64,000 nt of DNA, from NCBI RefSeq assembly GCF_001422925.1, contig NZ_LMNI01000014.1, forward strand, positions 124,001-188,000, written 5' to 3'. A program made the translations under genes and the position numbers. The notes under the pieces are model-generated. The model was not told the origin of the DNA. It saw only the letters and a program-made list of their open reading frames with translations, and made no database searches. Each line of letters starts with the position of its first letter. Position 1 is the stretch's first letter. The stretch comes from Microbacterium sp. Leaf288 (GTDB taxonomy: Bacteria; Actinomycetota; Actinomycetes; Actinomycetales; Microbacteriaceae). Below, piece by piece: positions 41,834 through 50,791 of the stretch.

Positions 41834-42793
41834 ATGGACGGCCGTGGAGTGCTCATCGTGCGGAACGCGCAATCCGGCACGGCGGTGATCCGGTCGGATC
41901 CGGCGACGACGTTCGCCGAGCGCCTGCCGGGCGCCGTCGTGCACGAGCTCGCGGAGGGGGAGGACCTCGCGGAGGTCGTCGCGGAGGCGATGAAGTCGGA
42001 TGCCGCTCCCGACGTGCTGGGGATCTACGGCGGCGACGGCTCGGTGTCGCGCATGGCGCACCTTGCCCGGCAGCACGACCGCAGGCTGCTGGCGATGCCC
42101 GGCGGGACGTTCAACCACTTCGTCCGGGCGCTCGGCGTCGAGGGCGTCGACGATGCGATCGATGCCTACGACGCGGATTCCGCCGTGGCCGTCGGTGTGG
42201 TGGAGGCGACGGCCGACGCCGGCGAACCGGTGACGGTGCTCAACGCGGTGTCGATCGGTGCGTACCCCGAACTCATCGAGGAGCGCGAGCGTCGCAGCAG
42301 CCTGGGCAAGTGGATCGGCGGTGCAGTGGCCACGGCGGTCGCGCTGCGTCGCGCCGAGCCGCTGACGATCGTCCGGGACGGCAGGCGGGCCCGGGTCTGG
42401 TCGGTCTTCGTGAGCGTCGGCCGAAACGATCCCGACCGTGTCGCGACGATGCAGCGGCAGGAGACGGATGCCGCCGTGCTGGATGTGCGCATCCACCACG
42501 CACGCGGATCCAAGGTCCGCGCCTTCGCGTCACTCGCGTTCGGCAAGCGGTCCGCGGCCGTGCTGCGCGCGATCGGGCTGTTCCCCCGGGACGCCGACAT
42601 CGAGCGGCTCGTGGTGCGAGAGCTCGAACTCCAGGTGCGCCCCGAGCCGGGGCATCCGTCTGTCTTCGTCCATGACGGCGAACTCGAGGAGCGGGCTCCC
42701 GGCGGCTTCACCCTCCGGTGCGTCGCCGTGCCGCGGGCGCTGACGGTGTTCGCGCCGCCCGGCACGCCGGGCGCTCCCTCGTCCCCGCGGTGA
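41834..42793 (+). CDS. Diacylglycerol kinase catalytic-domain protein
   Basis: This 319-residue protein belongs to the DagK/YegS/sphingosine kinase fold. It has the nucleotide motif GIYGGDGSVSRMAH and the catalytic-loop motif MPGGTFNHFVRALGVE. The N-terminal RGVLIVRNAQSGTAV replaces the typical NPxSG. It probably phosphorylates a lipid head such as diacylglycerol at the membrane. It converges with the second semialdehyde dehydrogenase gene. Confidence 0.88.
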   Translation: MDGRGVLIVRNAQSGTAVIRSDPATTFAERLPGAVVHELAEGEDLAEVVAEAMKSDAAPDVLGIYGGDGSVSRMAHLARQHDRRLLAMPGGTFNHFVRALGVEGVDDAIDAYDADSAVAVGVVEATADAGEPVTVLNAVSIGAYPELIEERERRSSLGKWIGGAVATAVALRRAEPLTIVRDGRRARVWSVFVSVGRNDPDRVATMQRQETDAAVLDVRIHHARGSKVRAFASLAFGKRSAAVLRAIGLFPRDADIERLVVRELELQVRPEPGHPSVFVHDGELEERAPGGFTLRCVAVPRALTVFAPPGTPGAPSSPR

Positions 42794-42858
42794 GACGTCA
42801 GCCGCGGGACGAGACCCTGGGCGAACCCCAGGGTCTCGTCCCGCAACTGTCGTCTCAC
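42790..42858. terminator. Two-part perfect hairpin between convergent genes
   Basis: An 18-bp perfect stem (42804-42821 with 42827-42844, loop CGAAC) is enclosed by GTGAGACG (42790-42797) and CGTCTCAC (42851-42858). The outer left arm contains the lipid-kinase stop codon. It is a strong bidirectional terminator candidate. Confidence 0.75.
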
Positions 42859-42889
42859 GGACTCCGGCGGGCTGTCCGGGTGAGCGGGG

Positions 42890-44407
42890 TCAGTCGTGCT
42901 GGGGGAAGCCCAGGTTGATGCCGCCGTGCGAGGGGTCGAGCCACCGCGAGGTGATCGCCTTCTCGGCCGTGAAGAACTCGAAGCCGTGCGGGCCGTACGC
43001 CTTCGCGTCGCCGAACAGCGACGCCTTCCAGCCGCCGAACGAGTGGTACGCCACCGGGACGGGGATCGGCACGTTGATGCCGATCATGCCGACGGTCGCC
43101 TCGCGCTGGAAGCGCCGGGCAGCGCCGCCGTCGTTCGTGAAGATCGCGGTGCCGTTGCCGTAGCGGCTCGAGTTGATGATGTCGAGGCCCTCTTCGTAGC
43201 CCTCGACCCGCACGACCGACAGCACGGGTCCGAAGATCTCGTCGGTGTAGACCGTGGAGGTCGTCGGCACGTTGTCGATCAGGGTCGGTCCGAGCCAGAA
43301 GCCGTTCTCGTCGCCGTCGATCTCGACGTCGCGTCCGTCGACCACGACCGAGGCGCCGTCGGCTCCGGCGACGTCGAGGTACGACGTGACCTTGTCGCGG
43401 TGCTGGCCCGTGATGAGCGGGCCCATGTCGCAGCCGCGCGTGCCGTCGCCGACCTTGAGGCCGGCCATGCGCTCGGCGACCTTCGCGACGAACGCGTCGG
43501 CGACGGTGTCGACCGCGAGCACGACCGAGATCGCCATGCAGCGCTCGCCGGCCGAGCCGAAGCCGGCGTTCACGGCGGCGTCGGCGGCGAGGTCGAGGTC
43601 GGCGTCCGGGAGCACCAGCATGTGGTTCTTCGCGCCGCCCAGCGCCTGCACGCGCTTGCCGTGCGAGGTCGCGGTCTCGTAGACGTACTTGGCGATCGGC
43701 GTCGAGCCGACGAACGAGATCGCCCGCACGTCGGGGTGCTCGAGGAGCGCGTCGACCGCCTCCTTGTCGCCGTGCACGACGTTGAAGACGCCGTCGGGCA
43801 GTCCCGCCTCCGTGAGCAGGCCGGCGAGCCAGTTCGCCGCCGTCGGGTCCTTCTCGGACGGCTTCAAGACCACGGCGTTGCCGGCGGCGAGCGCGATGGA
43901 GAAGAACCACAGCGGCACCATGGCCGGGAAGTTGAACGGGCTGATGATGCCCACGACGCCCAGCGGCTGGCGCAGCGTGTACACGTCGATGCCGGTCGAG
44001 ACGTTCTCGGAGTACGCGCCCTTGGTCAGGTGCCCGAGGCCGCACGCGAACTCGACGACCTCCATGCCGCGGGCGATCTCGCCGCGCGCGTCGGAGAGCA
44101 CCTTGCCGTGCTCGGCGGTGAGGATCTCGGCGAGCTCCTCCTTGCGGGCGTTGAGCAGCTCGCGGAACGCGAAGAGCACGCCCTGGCGCTTGGCGATCGA
44201 CGCGTCGCGCCACTGCAGCCACGCCGCTGACGCAGCATCCACCGCCTCTCCGACGTCTTCGCGCGACGCGAACCGCACCTCCTTCTGGACCGTCCCCAGC
44301 GCGGGGTTGAACACCTGGCCGGTGCGCTCGGATGCCCCGGCCCAGGGGGCCCCGTTCACCCAGTGGTCGAGAACCGCCGTCTCGGTGCGCGGCAGGGTGT
44401 CAGTCAT
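42890..44407 (-). CDS. mmsA: CoA-acylating methylmalonate-semialdehyde dehydrogenase (second copy)
   Basis: This 505-residue paralogue of the gene at 10829-12397 keeps the same family blocks (IISPFNFPAMVPLWFFSIALAAGNAVVLKPSEKDPT, GGAKNHMLVLPDADLDL, catalytic Cys in GERCMAIS, GINVPIPVPVAYHSFGGWK). It would convert malonate semialdehyde to acetyl-CoA. Downstream of dihydropyrimidine breakdown this would use the semialdehyde from beta-alanine transamination. It follows the aminotransferase gene by 46 bases on the same strand. AAGGAGGA lies upstream of the ATG. Confidence 0.92.
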   Translation of the reverse strand: MTDTLPRTETAVLDHWVNGAPWAGASERTGQVFNPALGTVQKEVRFASREDVGEAVDAASAAWLQWRDASIAKRQGVLFAFRELLNARKEELAEILTAEHGKVLSDARGEIARGMEVVEFACGLGHLTKGAYSENVSTGIDVYTLRQPLGVVGIISPFNFPAMVPLWFFSIALAAGNAVVLKPSEKDPTAANWLAGLLTEAGLPDGVFNVVHGDKEAVDALLEHPDVRAISFVGSTPIAKYVYETATSHGKRVQALGGAKNHMLVLPDADLDLAADAAVNAGFGSAGERCMAISVVLAVDTVADAFVAKVAERMAGLKVGDGTRGCDMGPLITGQHRDKVTSYLDVAGADGASVVVDGRDVEIDGDENGFWLGPTLIDNVPTTSTVYTDEIFGPVLSVVRVEGYEEGLDIINSSRYGNGTAIFTNDGGAARRFQREATVGMIGINVPIPVPVAYHSFGGWKASLFGDAKAYGPHGFEFFTAEKAITSRWLDPSHGGINLGFPQHD

Positions 44408-44453
44408 CGTGTTCCTCCTTCGGAAGCCCTCCTCGTGAGAGGGCGTGCACGTG

Positions 44454-45788
44454 TCACGCGAGGTCGTCTTCGACTCTCGTCAAGGCTTCATCGTAGATCG
44501 ACATCGCCTCCTGCACCTCCCCATCGGTCACCACGCAGGGCGGTACGACGTGGATGCGGTTCTCCGCGGCGAAGGGCAGCAGACCCCGCGAGGTGAGCTC
44601 CTTCTTGAGGCGTCCGATCACGTCGGCGCCGACCGGTTCGCGGGTCTCGCGGTCCGAGACGAGGTCGAGCGCCCAGAACACGCCCTCGCCCCGCACTTCG
44701 CCGATGAGCGGGTGCTTCTCGGCCAGTTCCGCGAGGCCGGGTCCGATCGCGTCGTCGCCCACGCGGCGGGCGTTGTCGACGATCCCCTCCGACTCCATCG
44801 CGTCGATGGCGGCGATGATGGATGCTGCGGCCAGGGGATGACCGGAGTACGTGAGCCCGCCGGGGAAGACGCGGTCGTCGAAGGTCGCCGAGATCGCGGG
44901 CGAGATGATGACGCCGCCCACCGGGACGTAGCCGGAGTTCACGCCCTTGGCGAAGGTGATGAGGTCGGGCACGACGTCGTAGCCCTGGAACGCGAACCAG
45001 CGGCCGGTGCGGCCGAACCCCGCCATCACCTCGTCGAGGATCAGGACGATCCCGTACTTGTCGGCCAGCGCCCGCACACCTGCGAGGTAGCCCGGCGGCG
45101 GCAGCATGATGCCGGCCGTGCCGGGGATCGACTCGAGCAGCAGTGCCGCGATCGTGGACGGCCCCTCGGACTGGATGACGCGCTCGAGGTGCTGCAGCGC
45201 CCGCTCGGACTCCTCCTCGGGGGTCGTCGCCCAGAACTCGGTGCGATAGAGGAACGGCCCGAAGAAGTGCACGTGTCCGCGGGCGAACTGGTTCGGCATC
45301 CGTCGCCAGTCGCCCGTCGCGACGATCGCCGCGCCGGTGTTGCCGTGGTACGAGCGGTACGTCGAGAGCACCGTCTCACGGCCCACGTCTCCTCGAGCAG
45401 CACAGTGAAGGCGCGCCATGCGGATCGCGTTCTCGATGGCGTCGGCGCCGCCGTTGGTGAAGAAGACCTTGGCGAACCCGTCGGGCGCCTTGTCGAGGAT
45501 TCGCTCGGCCGCCTGCCCGCGGTGCAGGTTCGCCGTGGCGGGGCCGATGGTCGCGAGACGCCCGGCCTGCTCGCGGATGGCGGCGACGACAGCGGGATGC
45601 TGATGCCCGATGTTGACGTTGACCAGCTGGCTCGAGAAATCGAGCAGGCGGTTGCCGGCGTGGTCCCACACGACGGTGCCCGAGCCGCCCGCGATCACGG
45701 GGAGGTCCAGGCCCGCCTGCGCGGACCACGAGTGGAACACGAACTCGCGGTCGAGTTCTTTCGCGAGGGCGTCGAGGTCTTCGGTCAT
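44454..45788 (-). CDS. Class III aminotransferase (beta-alanine/omega-amino acid type)
   Basis: This 444-residue PLP enzyme is paralogous to 9335-10717: GGADAIENAIRMARL, TYRSYHGNTGAAI, LDEVMAGFGRTGRWFAF and the PLP Lys in FAKGVNSGYVPVGG. A small in-frame insertion (CAARGDVGRE) after MARLH is absent from the paralogue. With the next gene it would take beta-alanine to malonate semialdehyde and on to acetyl-CoA, matching the pyrimidine-degradation operon at 48.7-55.9 kb. Confidence 0.88.
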   Translation of the reverse strand: MTEDLDALAKELDREFVFHSWSAQAGLDLPVIAGGSGTVVWDHAGNRLLDFSSQLVNVNIGHQHPAVVAAIREQAGRLATIGPATANLHRGQAAERILDKAPDGFAKVFFTNGGADAIENAIRMARLHCAARGDVGRETVLSTYRSYHGNTGAAIVATGDWRRMPNQFARGHVHFFGPFLYRTEFWATTPEEESERALQHLERVIQSEGPSTIAALLLESIPGTAGIMLPPPGYLAGVRALADKYGIVLILDEVMAGFGRTGRWFAFQGYDVVPDLITFAKGVNSGYVPVGGVIISPAISATFDDRVFPGGLTYSGHPLAAASIIAAIDAMESEGIVDNARRVGDDAIGPGLAELAEKHPLIGEVRGEGVFWALDLVSDRETREPVGADVIGRLKKELTSRGLLPFAAENRIHVVPPCVVTDGEVQEAMSIYDEALTRVEDDLA

Positions 45789-45874
45789 GCGGCCACGTTG
45801 CTGGATCGCGCCGGTCGGCGCAAGACCCGCGAGGCCCGCCCGACGCCCCCGCGACGGCGCCGGGACAAAGGGTT

Positions 45875-45913
45875 TCCGCCGAAACCGAGGATGATGCCCC
45901 CGGTCTCGGCGGA
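45875..45913 (-). terminator. 13-bp inverted repeat after a membrane protein gene
   Basis: Arms 45875-45887 and 45901-45913 pair at 12 of 13 positions around a 13-nt loop, between the membrane protein stop and the aminotransferase start (both minus strand). It could be a terminator for the former or an operator for the latter. Confidence 0.5.
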
Positions 45914-45938
45914 GATGCCCTGGTTCGGCGCGAGGCGC

Positions 45939-46667
45939 TCAGACCCCCATGCTGCGCTCCGCGCGGACCCGCCGCAGGATCGCGACACCGAACCACACGG
46001 CCGGCACGAACCCGACCGCAGCGACGGAGGCGAACAGTGCGGGCGTGAAGGGCACCACGAACATGACGAGCGTCGGCACGATCGCGAACGCGAGCAGCCA
46101 CCACGGCACGACCCCGGCGCGTGCGAGCCCGACCGTGACGAGCGGGGTGGCGATGAGGTTGAGCATCGGGAGCATCGACAGGACACCGAAGACCGGACCG
46201 CCCTGCACCGCCTCCGAGACGGCGACCGCGGTGGCGGGGTCGAGCTCGAGGCCGATCGTCATCGTCCAGAAGTCGAAGAGCACCCAGCCCGAGACCAAGG
46301 CGTGGCTGAGCGTCGCGAGCAATGCGCCGACCAGCGCGAGCCAGCCGCCGCGGGCGCCACGGACGAGTCCGGGGACGGCGAGGAAGCCGAGCGCGAGGAA
46401 CAGATTCCCGAAGTGCAGCAGCGTGGCCGACAGCTGGGTGAGGGCCGGGTCGGCGGCCAGGGAGGCGATGTAGTCCGCGGTCGACTCCGAGGCCTGCGGC
46501 GGCGACGTCGCAATGCCTGCGGTGTACAGGGCCGCGCCTGCGATGAGGGCGAGCCCGCCGAGGGCGGCGAGGCGGCGGCCGGGCACCGAGGCCGGCGCCG
46601 TGGCGGGCAGGGTGGCCGGCGCTGCCGGCACCGGTGCGGCGGTGGGCGGAGTGTCGTGGGTGGTCAT
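45939..46667 (-). CDS. Multi-pass membrane protein, function unknown
   Basis: This 242-residue protein has an Ala/Pro/Thr-rich N-terminal tail of about 30 residues and six predicted helices, starting LAALGGLALIAGAALYTAGIA and ending VAAVGFVPAVWFGVAIL. The layout resembles DUF4386-like proteins but no motif settles it. It is divergent from a histidine kinase and may belong to that system's regulon. Confidence 0.65.
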   Translation of the reverse strand: MTTHDTPPTAAPVPAAPATLPATAPASVPGRRLAALGGLALIAGAALYTAGIATSPPQASESTADYIASLAADPALTQLSATLLHFGNLFLALGFLAVPGLVRGARGGWLALVGALLATLSHALVSGWVLFDFWTMTIGLELDPATAVAVSEAVQGGPVFGVLSMLPMLNLIATPLVTVGLARAGVVPWWLLAFAIVPTLVMFVVPFTPALFASVAAVGFVPAVWFGVAILRRVRAERSMGV

Positions 46668-46714
46668 ATCGGTCCTTCCGGTTCAGGGGCTCGCTGCGAG
46701 CCGTCACCGAAGCT

Positions 46715-46750
46715 ACGGGCGGGCGACCCCGCGGCGGATCGCCCGCCCGT
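46715..46750. promoter_or_regulatory. Perfect 12-bp inverted repeat in divergent promoter region
   Basis: ACGGGCGGGCGA (46715-46726) and TCGCCCGCCCGT (46739-46750) flank a 12-nt loop between divergent genes. A terminator makes little sense here, so it is a candidate operator, perhaps for the adjacent response regulator. Confidence 0.45.
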
Positions 46751-46832
46751 ATCGTTCCGCCGCGCCGCGCGGTGGAAAGCGTCGCCGGCGCGTTCCGTCT
46801 CACGACGGACGCGGGCGTCCCCGAGCGGGGCC

Positions 46833-46838
46833 TAGCAT
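46833..46838 (+). promoter_or_regulatory. -10 box (TAGCAT) of leaderless histidine kinase gene
   Basis: TAGCAT lies 7 nt before ATG 46846. Confidence 0.45.
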
Positions 46839-46845
46839 TTCGGGC

Positions 46846-48036
46846 ATGACGCCGCGCGATCCCGCCCTGTCCTCTGCCTCATGGCTGTCGCGGTACGGCT
46901 CAGCGCTGCTCTACATCGCGGGCGGGTCCCTCGTGATCGCGCTCTCGGTGATGGAGTTCCTGCTCGACGACCGTGTGGTGGTGCCGCAGCAGGCGCTCAT
47001 CCCTCCGATCGCGGTCGGGGTGGTCGTCATGCTGGCGCCGCGGCTGCCCCTCACCGCCGCGATCGTCGCGGCGCTGTCGCCGCCGTTCAACCTCCTGCTG
47101 GGGGCGCCCGGCCCGGGCGGCGTGCAGCTGCTCGCGATCATCCTGCTCATCGGGCGCGCCGCCGCCGTGCTGCCCACCCGCCGCGCGGTGTGGGCGCTCG
47201 TCATCGGTGCCGCCGCCGCGCTCGCCGCGGGCGTGCTCGGTTCGGCGGCCCTCTGGGAAGGTCTCTTCACGGTGTCGGTGTACGTCGCCGGTTTCGGTGT
47301 CGGCCTGCTCGTGCGTCGCGAACGCAGCCAGGCGCAGCGCCTGCGCGAGCTCGCCGTCGAGCTCACCGAGCAGAGGGAGGCGGCCGCGGCCGCGGCGGTG
47401 ATGGCCGAGCGGGCGCGGATCGCGCGGGACGTGCACGACTCGGTCGCGCACCAGGTCAGCGTCATGGTGCTGCAGATCGGTGGCCTCCGCCGCCTCCTGC
47501 CCGAGCGCCCGGATGCGCAGGAGGTGCTGCGCGGCCTCGAAGGCGTCGGTCGCGAGGCTGTCGACGAGATGCGCCGGGTCGTCGGGCTGATGCGCGAGCC
47601 TGCCCCCGACGAGCACCCGTCGCTCAGCCGCCTCGAGAAGATCCTCGCGCCGCTGCGGGAATCCGGCATGCCGATCACCCTCGACGTGATGGGGGACGCG
47701 GTCGCGCTCCCGCCCTTGCAGGACACCGCGCTCGTGCGGGTGATCCAGGAGTCGCTGTCCAACGTCGTGCGTCATGCCGGCGCTGCCGCGACCGCCATCG
47801 AGGTGGCATACCTCGACGGGAGGGTCCGGGTCACGGTGACCGACGACGGCGTGTTCCGGTCTGCGGACGTCGCCGGTGCCGTCAGTGGTCACGGCGTCCG
47901 CATCATGCGGGAGCGCATGACGGTCGCCGGGGGCTCGCTCACCGCCGGACCGCTCGGCAGCGGCTGGCGCGTCGTCGCCGAGGTGCCGGTGCGCGAGAGC
48001 TCGACGCCGCTGACCGAGAGCACGGTCGCGCCGTGA
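46846..48036 (+). CDS. NarL-system sensor histidine kinase
   Basis: This 396-residue kinase has about four or five N-terminal membrane helices (20-170), then a HisKA_3 dimerisation domain with the phospho-His in RIARDVHDSVAHQVSVM and an HATPase_c domain (IQESLSNVVRHAGA as N-box, VTDDGVF, GHGVRIMRERM as G-box). It passes phosphate to the following response regulator, with which it overlaps by 4 bases. The signal is unknown and there is no large external domain, so it may be an intramembrane sensor. Confidence 0.92.
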   Translation: MTPRDPALSSASWLSRYGSALLYIAGGSLVIALSVMEFLLDDRVVVPQQALIPPIAVGVVVMLAPRLPLTAAIVAALSPPFNLLLGAPGPGGVQLLAIILLIGRAAAVLPTRRAVWALVIGAAAALAAGVLGSAALWEGLFTVSVYVAGFGVGLLVRRERSQAQRLRELAVELTEQREAAAAAAVMAERARIARDVHDSVAHQVSVMVLQIGGLRRLLPERPDAQEVLRGLEGVGREAVDEMRRVVGLMREPAPDEHPSLSRLEKILAPLRESGMPITLDVMGDAVALPPLQDTALVRVIQESLSNVVRHAGAAATAIEVAYLDGRVRVTVTDDGVFRSADVAGAVSGHGVRIMRERMTVAGGSLTAGPLGSGWRVVAEVPVRESSTPLTESTVAP

Positions 48037-48689
48037 TCCGTGTGCTGCTGGTCGACGACCAGGCCATGGTGCGGGCGGGCCTGCGCATGGTGCTCAGCGC
48101 TGAGTCCGACGTGGAGGTCGTGGGCGAGGCGTCGGACGGCGCGGATGCCCTGCGACTCGTGGCACGCCACTCTCCGGACGTCGTGCTGCTCGACGTGCGG
48201 ATGCCCGGCATGGACGGCCTCGAAGCGGCACGCCGGATGAGTCAGGATGCCGCCGGCCCCGGCATCCTCATGCTCACGACGTTCGACGAGCACGAGATCG
48301 TCGACGAGGCGCTCTCGACCGGGGTCGCCGGGTTCCTCCTCAAGGCCTCTTCCCCCGAGCAGCTGGTCGACGCGGTGCGCGCGGTGGCGGCGGGTTCGGG
48401 CGTGCTCGACCCCGCGATCACGCGCCACGTGATCGACCGGTTCGCGACGGCACCGCGTGTGGACGCCGCCGCCGCCGCGACGCTCACGGAGCTGAGCCCG
48501 CGCGAGGTCGACGTGCTGCGGCTCGTCGCCGCCGGTCGCAGCAACGCCGAGATCGCGTCGATCCTCTTCCTCGGCGAGGCGACCGTGAAGACGCACGTGA
48601 GCCGGATGCTGCTGAAGCTGGGCCTGCGCGACCGGGTGCAGGCGGTGGCGTTCGCGTACGAGAGCGGTCTGCTGACCCCGGGCGGCTGA
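48033..48689 (+). CDS. NarL/FixJ family response regulator
   Basis: This 218-residue regulator has a receiver domain (VLLVDDQ acidic pocket, phospho-Asp in VVLLDVRMPGMDG, Thr in LTTFD, Lys in FLLKAS) and a LuxR-type helix-turn-helix (LSPREVDVLRLVAAGRSNAEIASILFLGEATVKTHVSRMLLKLGL). GTG 48033 overlaps the kinase stop (GTGA). It converges with the importer operon, leaving a 25-base gap. Confidence 0.93.
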   Translation: MIRVLLVDDQAMVRAGLRMVLSAESDVEVVGEASDGADALRLVARHSPDVVLLDVRMPGMDGLEAARRMSQDAAGPGILMLTTFDEHEIVDEALSTGVAGFLLKASSPEQLVDAVRAVAAGSGVLDPAITRHVIDRFATAPRVDAAAAATLTELSPREVDVLRLVAAGRSNAEIASILFLGEATVKTHVSRMLLKLGLRDRVQAVAFAYESGLLTPGG

Positions 48690-48714
48690 TCGCTCGGCCG
48701 CCCGGGGTCCGCCG

Positions 48715-49896
48715 CTACTGGCCGCCCTCGGTGAGGGTGACGTCGATCGGCGTGTACTCGCCGGCGACCTCGACGCCTTCGTCCTTCAGTGCGGCCAGCG
48801 CCTTCTCGATGTACTCGTTCGAGTACGCCGAGGCGGCGGGTTCGGTCGTGATGAGCTCGAGGTCGTCCTGGTTCTTGGCCGACAGCGCGCCCGCGACCGT
48901 CTTGTCCCACGCGGCCTTGTCGACCAGACCGAAGTCGGCGCCGGTCCAGATGAGCTTGTTGACCTCGTTCATCTGCCACTGCTGGTGCACCGGGCCGACC
49001 GGGAACGCGTCGACGCCGGGGCTCGTGGCGATCCCGTAGACGATGTCGGCAGCCTCCTCCGGGTTGTCGCGCGCGAAGATCCAGCCCTTCGTGATGGCCT
49101 TGAGGAACCGCACCGCGGCGTCGGCGTAGGCCGGGTCGTCCTCGAGGCGCTGCGTGTCGGCCCAGATGGCGTCCTGCAGCATGGCGCCGTCGGTCTCCTC
49201 GTACGAGATGACGTCGAAGTCCTCCGGCTGGTACAGCTCACCGGTCGCCGGGTTCACGACCTCGAGGATCTGCGCCCACTCGTTGTATGTCATCGCCTGG
49301 GCGGCGTCGACGTCCCGGTCGAGGAGGGCGTTCATCGAGAAGTCCTGGGTCGTGATCGACACCGTGGTCGAGTCGAGGTCGTCCGCGGCCATCGCCGCGA
49401 AGATCTCCCACTCGTTGCCGAAGCCCCATGATCCGATCCGCTTGCCCTCGAAGTCCGCGACCGATTCGATGCCGTCGCCCTTCCATGACACCTGGAGCGT
49501 CCCCGACTTCTGGAACACCTGCGCGATGTCGGTGAGCTCGACACCCGTGGCCTCGAGGGTGCCGAGCACCTTCGGGACCCATGCGATCGCGAAGTCGACA
49601 TCGCCCGCGACGAGCGCGTCCTGCGGGACGATGTCGCCGCCCGACGGGACGATCTCGACCTCGTCGAAGCCCTCCTCCTCGAAGTAGCCCTTCTCCTGGG
49701 CGACGTAGTACCCCGCGAACTGCGCCTGCGGCAGCCACTGCAGCTGCAGCTTGATCGACGTGAGCGGCTCGAAGTCCTCGCCCCCGCCCCCTCCGTCGTC
49801 GCCGGAGTCACCGGAACCGGCACACGCCGCGAGCGCGAGTGCCGCGACGGTGAACACGGATGCTGCGGCCAGGCCGCGTCTGATGCTGTGTCTCAT
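48715..49896 (-). CDS. NMT1/THI5-like ABC substrate-binding lipoprotein
   Basis: This 393-residue protein has a signal peptide with lipobox ALAAC, a Gly/Asp linker and an NMT1/THI5-type domain (IKLQLQWLPQAQFAGYYVAQEKGYFEEEGFDEVEIVPSGGD, FEGKRIGSWGFGNEWE). The family binds pyrimidine precursors, hydantoins, riboflavin or sulfonates. As the last gene of an operon with dihydropyrimidinase, a hydantoin or pyrimidine ligand is likely (inference). AAAGGAA precedes the ATG. Confidence 0.9.
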   Translation of the reverse strand: MRHSIRRGLAAASVFTVAALALAACAGSGDSGDDGGGGGEDFEPLTSIKLQLQWLPQAQFAGYYVAQEKGYFEEEGFDEVEIVPSGGDIVPQDALVAGDVDFAIAWVPKVLGTLEATGVELTDIAQVFQKSGTLQVSWKGDGIESVADFEGKRIGSWGFGNEWEIFAAMAADDLDSTTVSITTQDFSMNALLDRDVDAAQAMTYNEWAQILEVVNPATGELYQPEDFDVISYEETDGAMLQDAIWADTQRLEDDPAYADAAVRFLKAITKGWIFARDNPEEAADIVYGIATSPGVDAFPVGPVHQQWQMNEVNKLIWTGADFGLVDKAAWDKTVAGALSAKNQDDLELITTEPAASAYSNEYIEKALAALKDEGVEVAGEYTPIDVTLTEGGQ

Positions 49897-49945
49897 TGCG
49901 TTCCTTTCGTGTGGTGCGTTGTCTTTCCCTCGGTTTCGGGACTCT

Positions 49946-50791
49946 TCAGGCCGACGACCGTCTCGTCGCCAGCCGCTCCAGGAGCGAGGTGACGAGGAAG
50001 AACACGAGCCCGATGATGATGCCGCCGAGCACGTATGCCCAGGCGAGAGCGGCGCGGCCGGATTTCGCATAGGTCGCGATGGCCGTGCCGATGCCGTCGG
50101 CGGGCCCGCCGAAGTACTCGGCCACGAGCGCGGCGATCACGGCGAGTGAGCTCGCGATGCGCAGGCCCGTCATGAGGTAGGGCAGCGCCGTCGGAAGCGT
50201 TAGCACGCGGAAGGTCTGCCAGCCGGAGGCTGCGGACGCGCGGAGCAGGTCGCGGTGCACGGGGCGGGTCTGCCGGAGGCCCCGCAGGACGTTGACGAAC
50301 ACCGGGATGAACGCGGCGATCGTGGCCACCGCCTGCCGCCCGAACTGGCTGGAGGCGCCGAACATCGTGTTCAGGATCGGCGTGACCGCGACGATCGGGA
50401 TGACGGCCAGCGCCGACACGAGGGGCGCGAGCATGCCGTCGACGGGCTTGGCGGCCGCGGCGAGACCGGCGAAGAGCAGCGCGAGGAGCGAGCCGACCAC
50501 GAGGCCGATCAGCGCATTCGTGGCCGTGATCGTCATGTCGTCGAGGATGATCGGGAAGCGCCTCACGAACTCCTCGGCGATCGCGATGGGGCTCGGCAGC
50601 ATGCGCGGGGCGGTGCCGAGAACGTCGACCCAGAAGATCCAGATCGCGAGGATCAGGATGCCGACCACGATGGGCGCGACCCACTTCAGCCAGCTCGGAA
50701 GCTCGCGTTCTGCCGGCATCGGCCGCGGCGCCCTGCCGGACGGCTCCGGTGCAGCGGGGAGCATCGTGGTCGCAGCATCCGCATCCGTCAT
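49946..50791 (-). CDS. NitT/TauT-type ABC transporter permease (second subunit)
   Basis: This 281-residue permease has six predicted helices and the coupling loop DLLRASAASGWQTFRVLTLPTALPYLMTGLRIASSLAVIAALVAEYFG, typical of SsuC/TauC. Its ATG overlaps the ATPase stop by 4 bases (ATGA). It probably forms a heterodimer with the permease at 51576-52505. Confidence 0.9.
   Translation of the reverse strand: MTDADAATTMLPAAPEPSGRAPRPMPAERELPSWLKWVAPIVVGILILAIWIFWVDVLGTAPRMLPSPIAIAEEFVRRFPIILDDMTITATNALIGLVVGSLLALLFAGLAAAAKPVDGMLAPLVSALAVIPIVAVTPILNTMFGASSQFGRQAVATIAAFIPVFVNVLRGLRQTRPVHRDLLRASAASGWQTFRVLTLPTALPYLMTGLRIASSLAVIAALVAEYFGGPADGIGTAIATYAKSGRAALAWAYVLGGIIIGLVFFLVTSLLERLATRRSSA

Noticed and set aside
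45360..45420. Frameshift in the second aminotransferase at the CAARGDVGRE insertion
   Set aside because: The insertion is a multiple of three, the downstream frame and motifs continue normally, and there is no stop, so it is treated as a real in-frame insertion.
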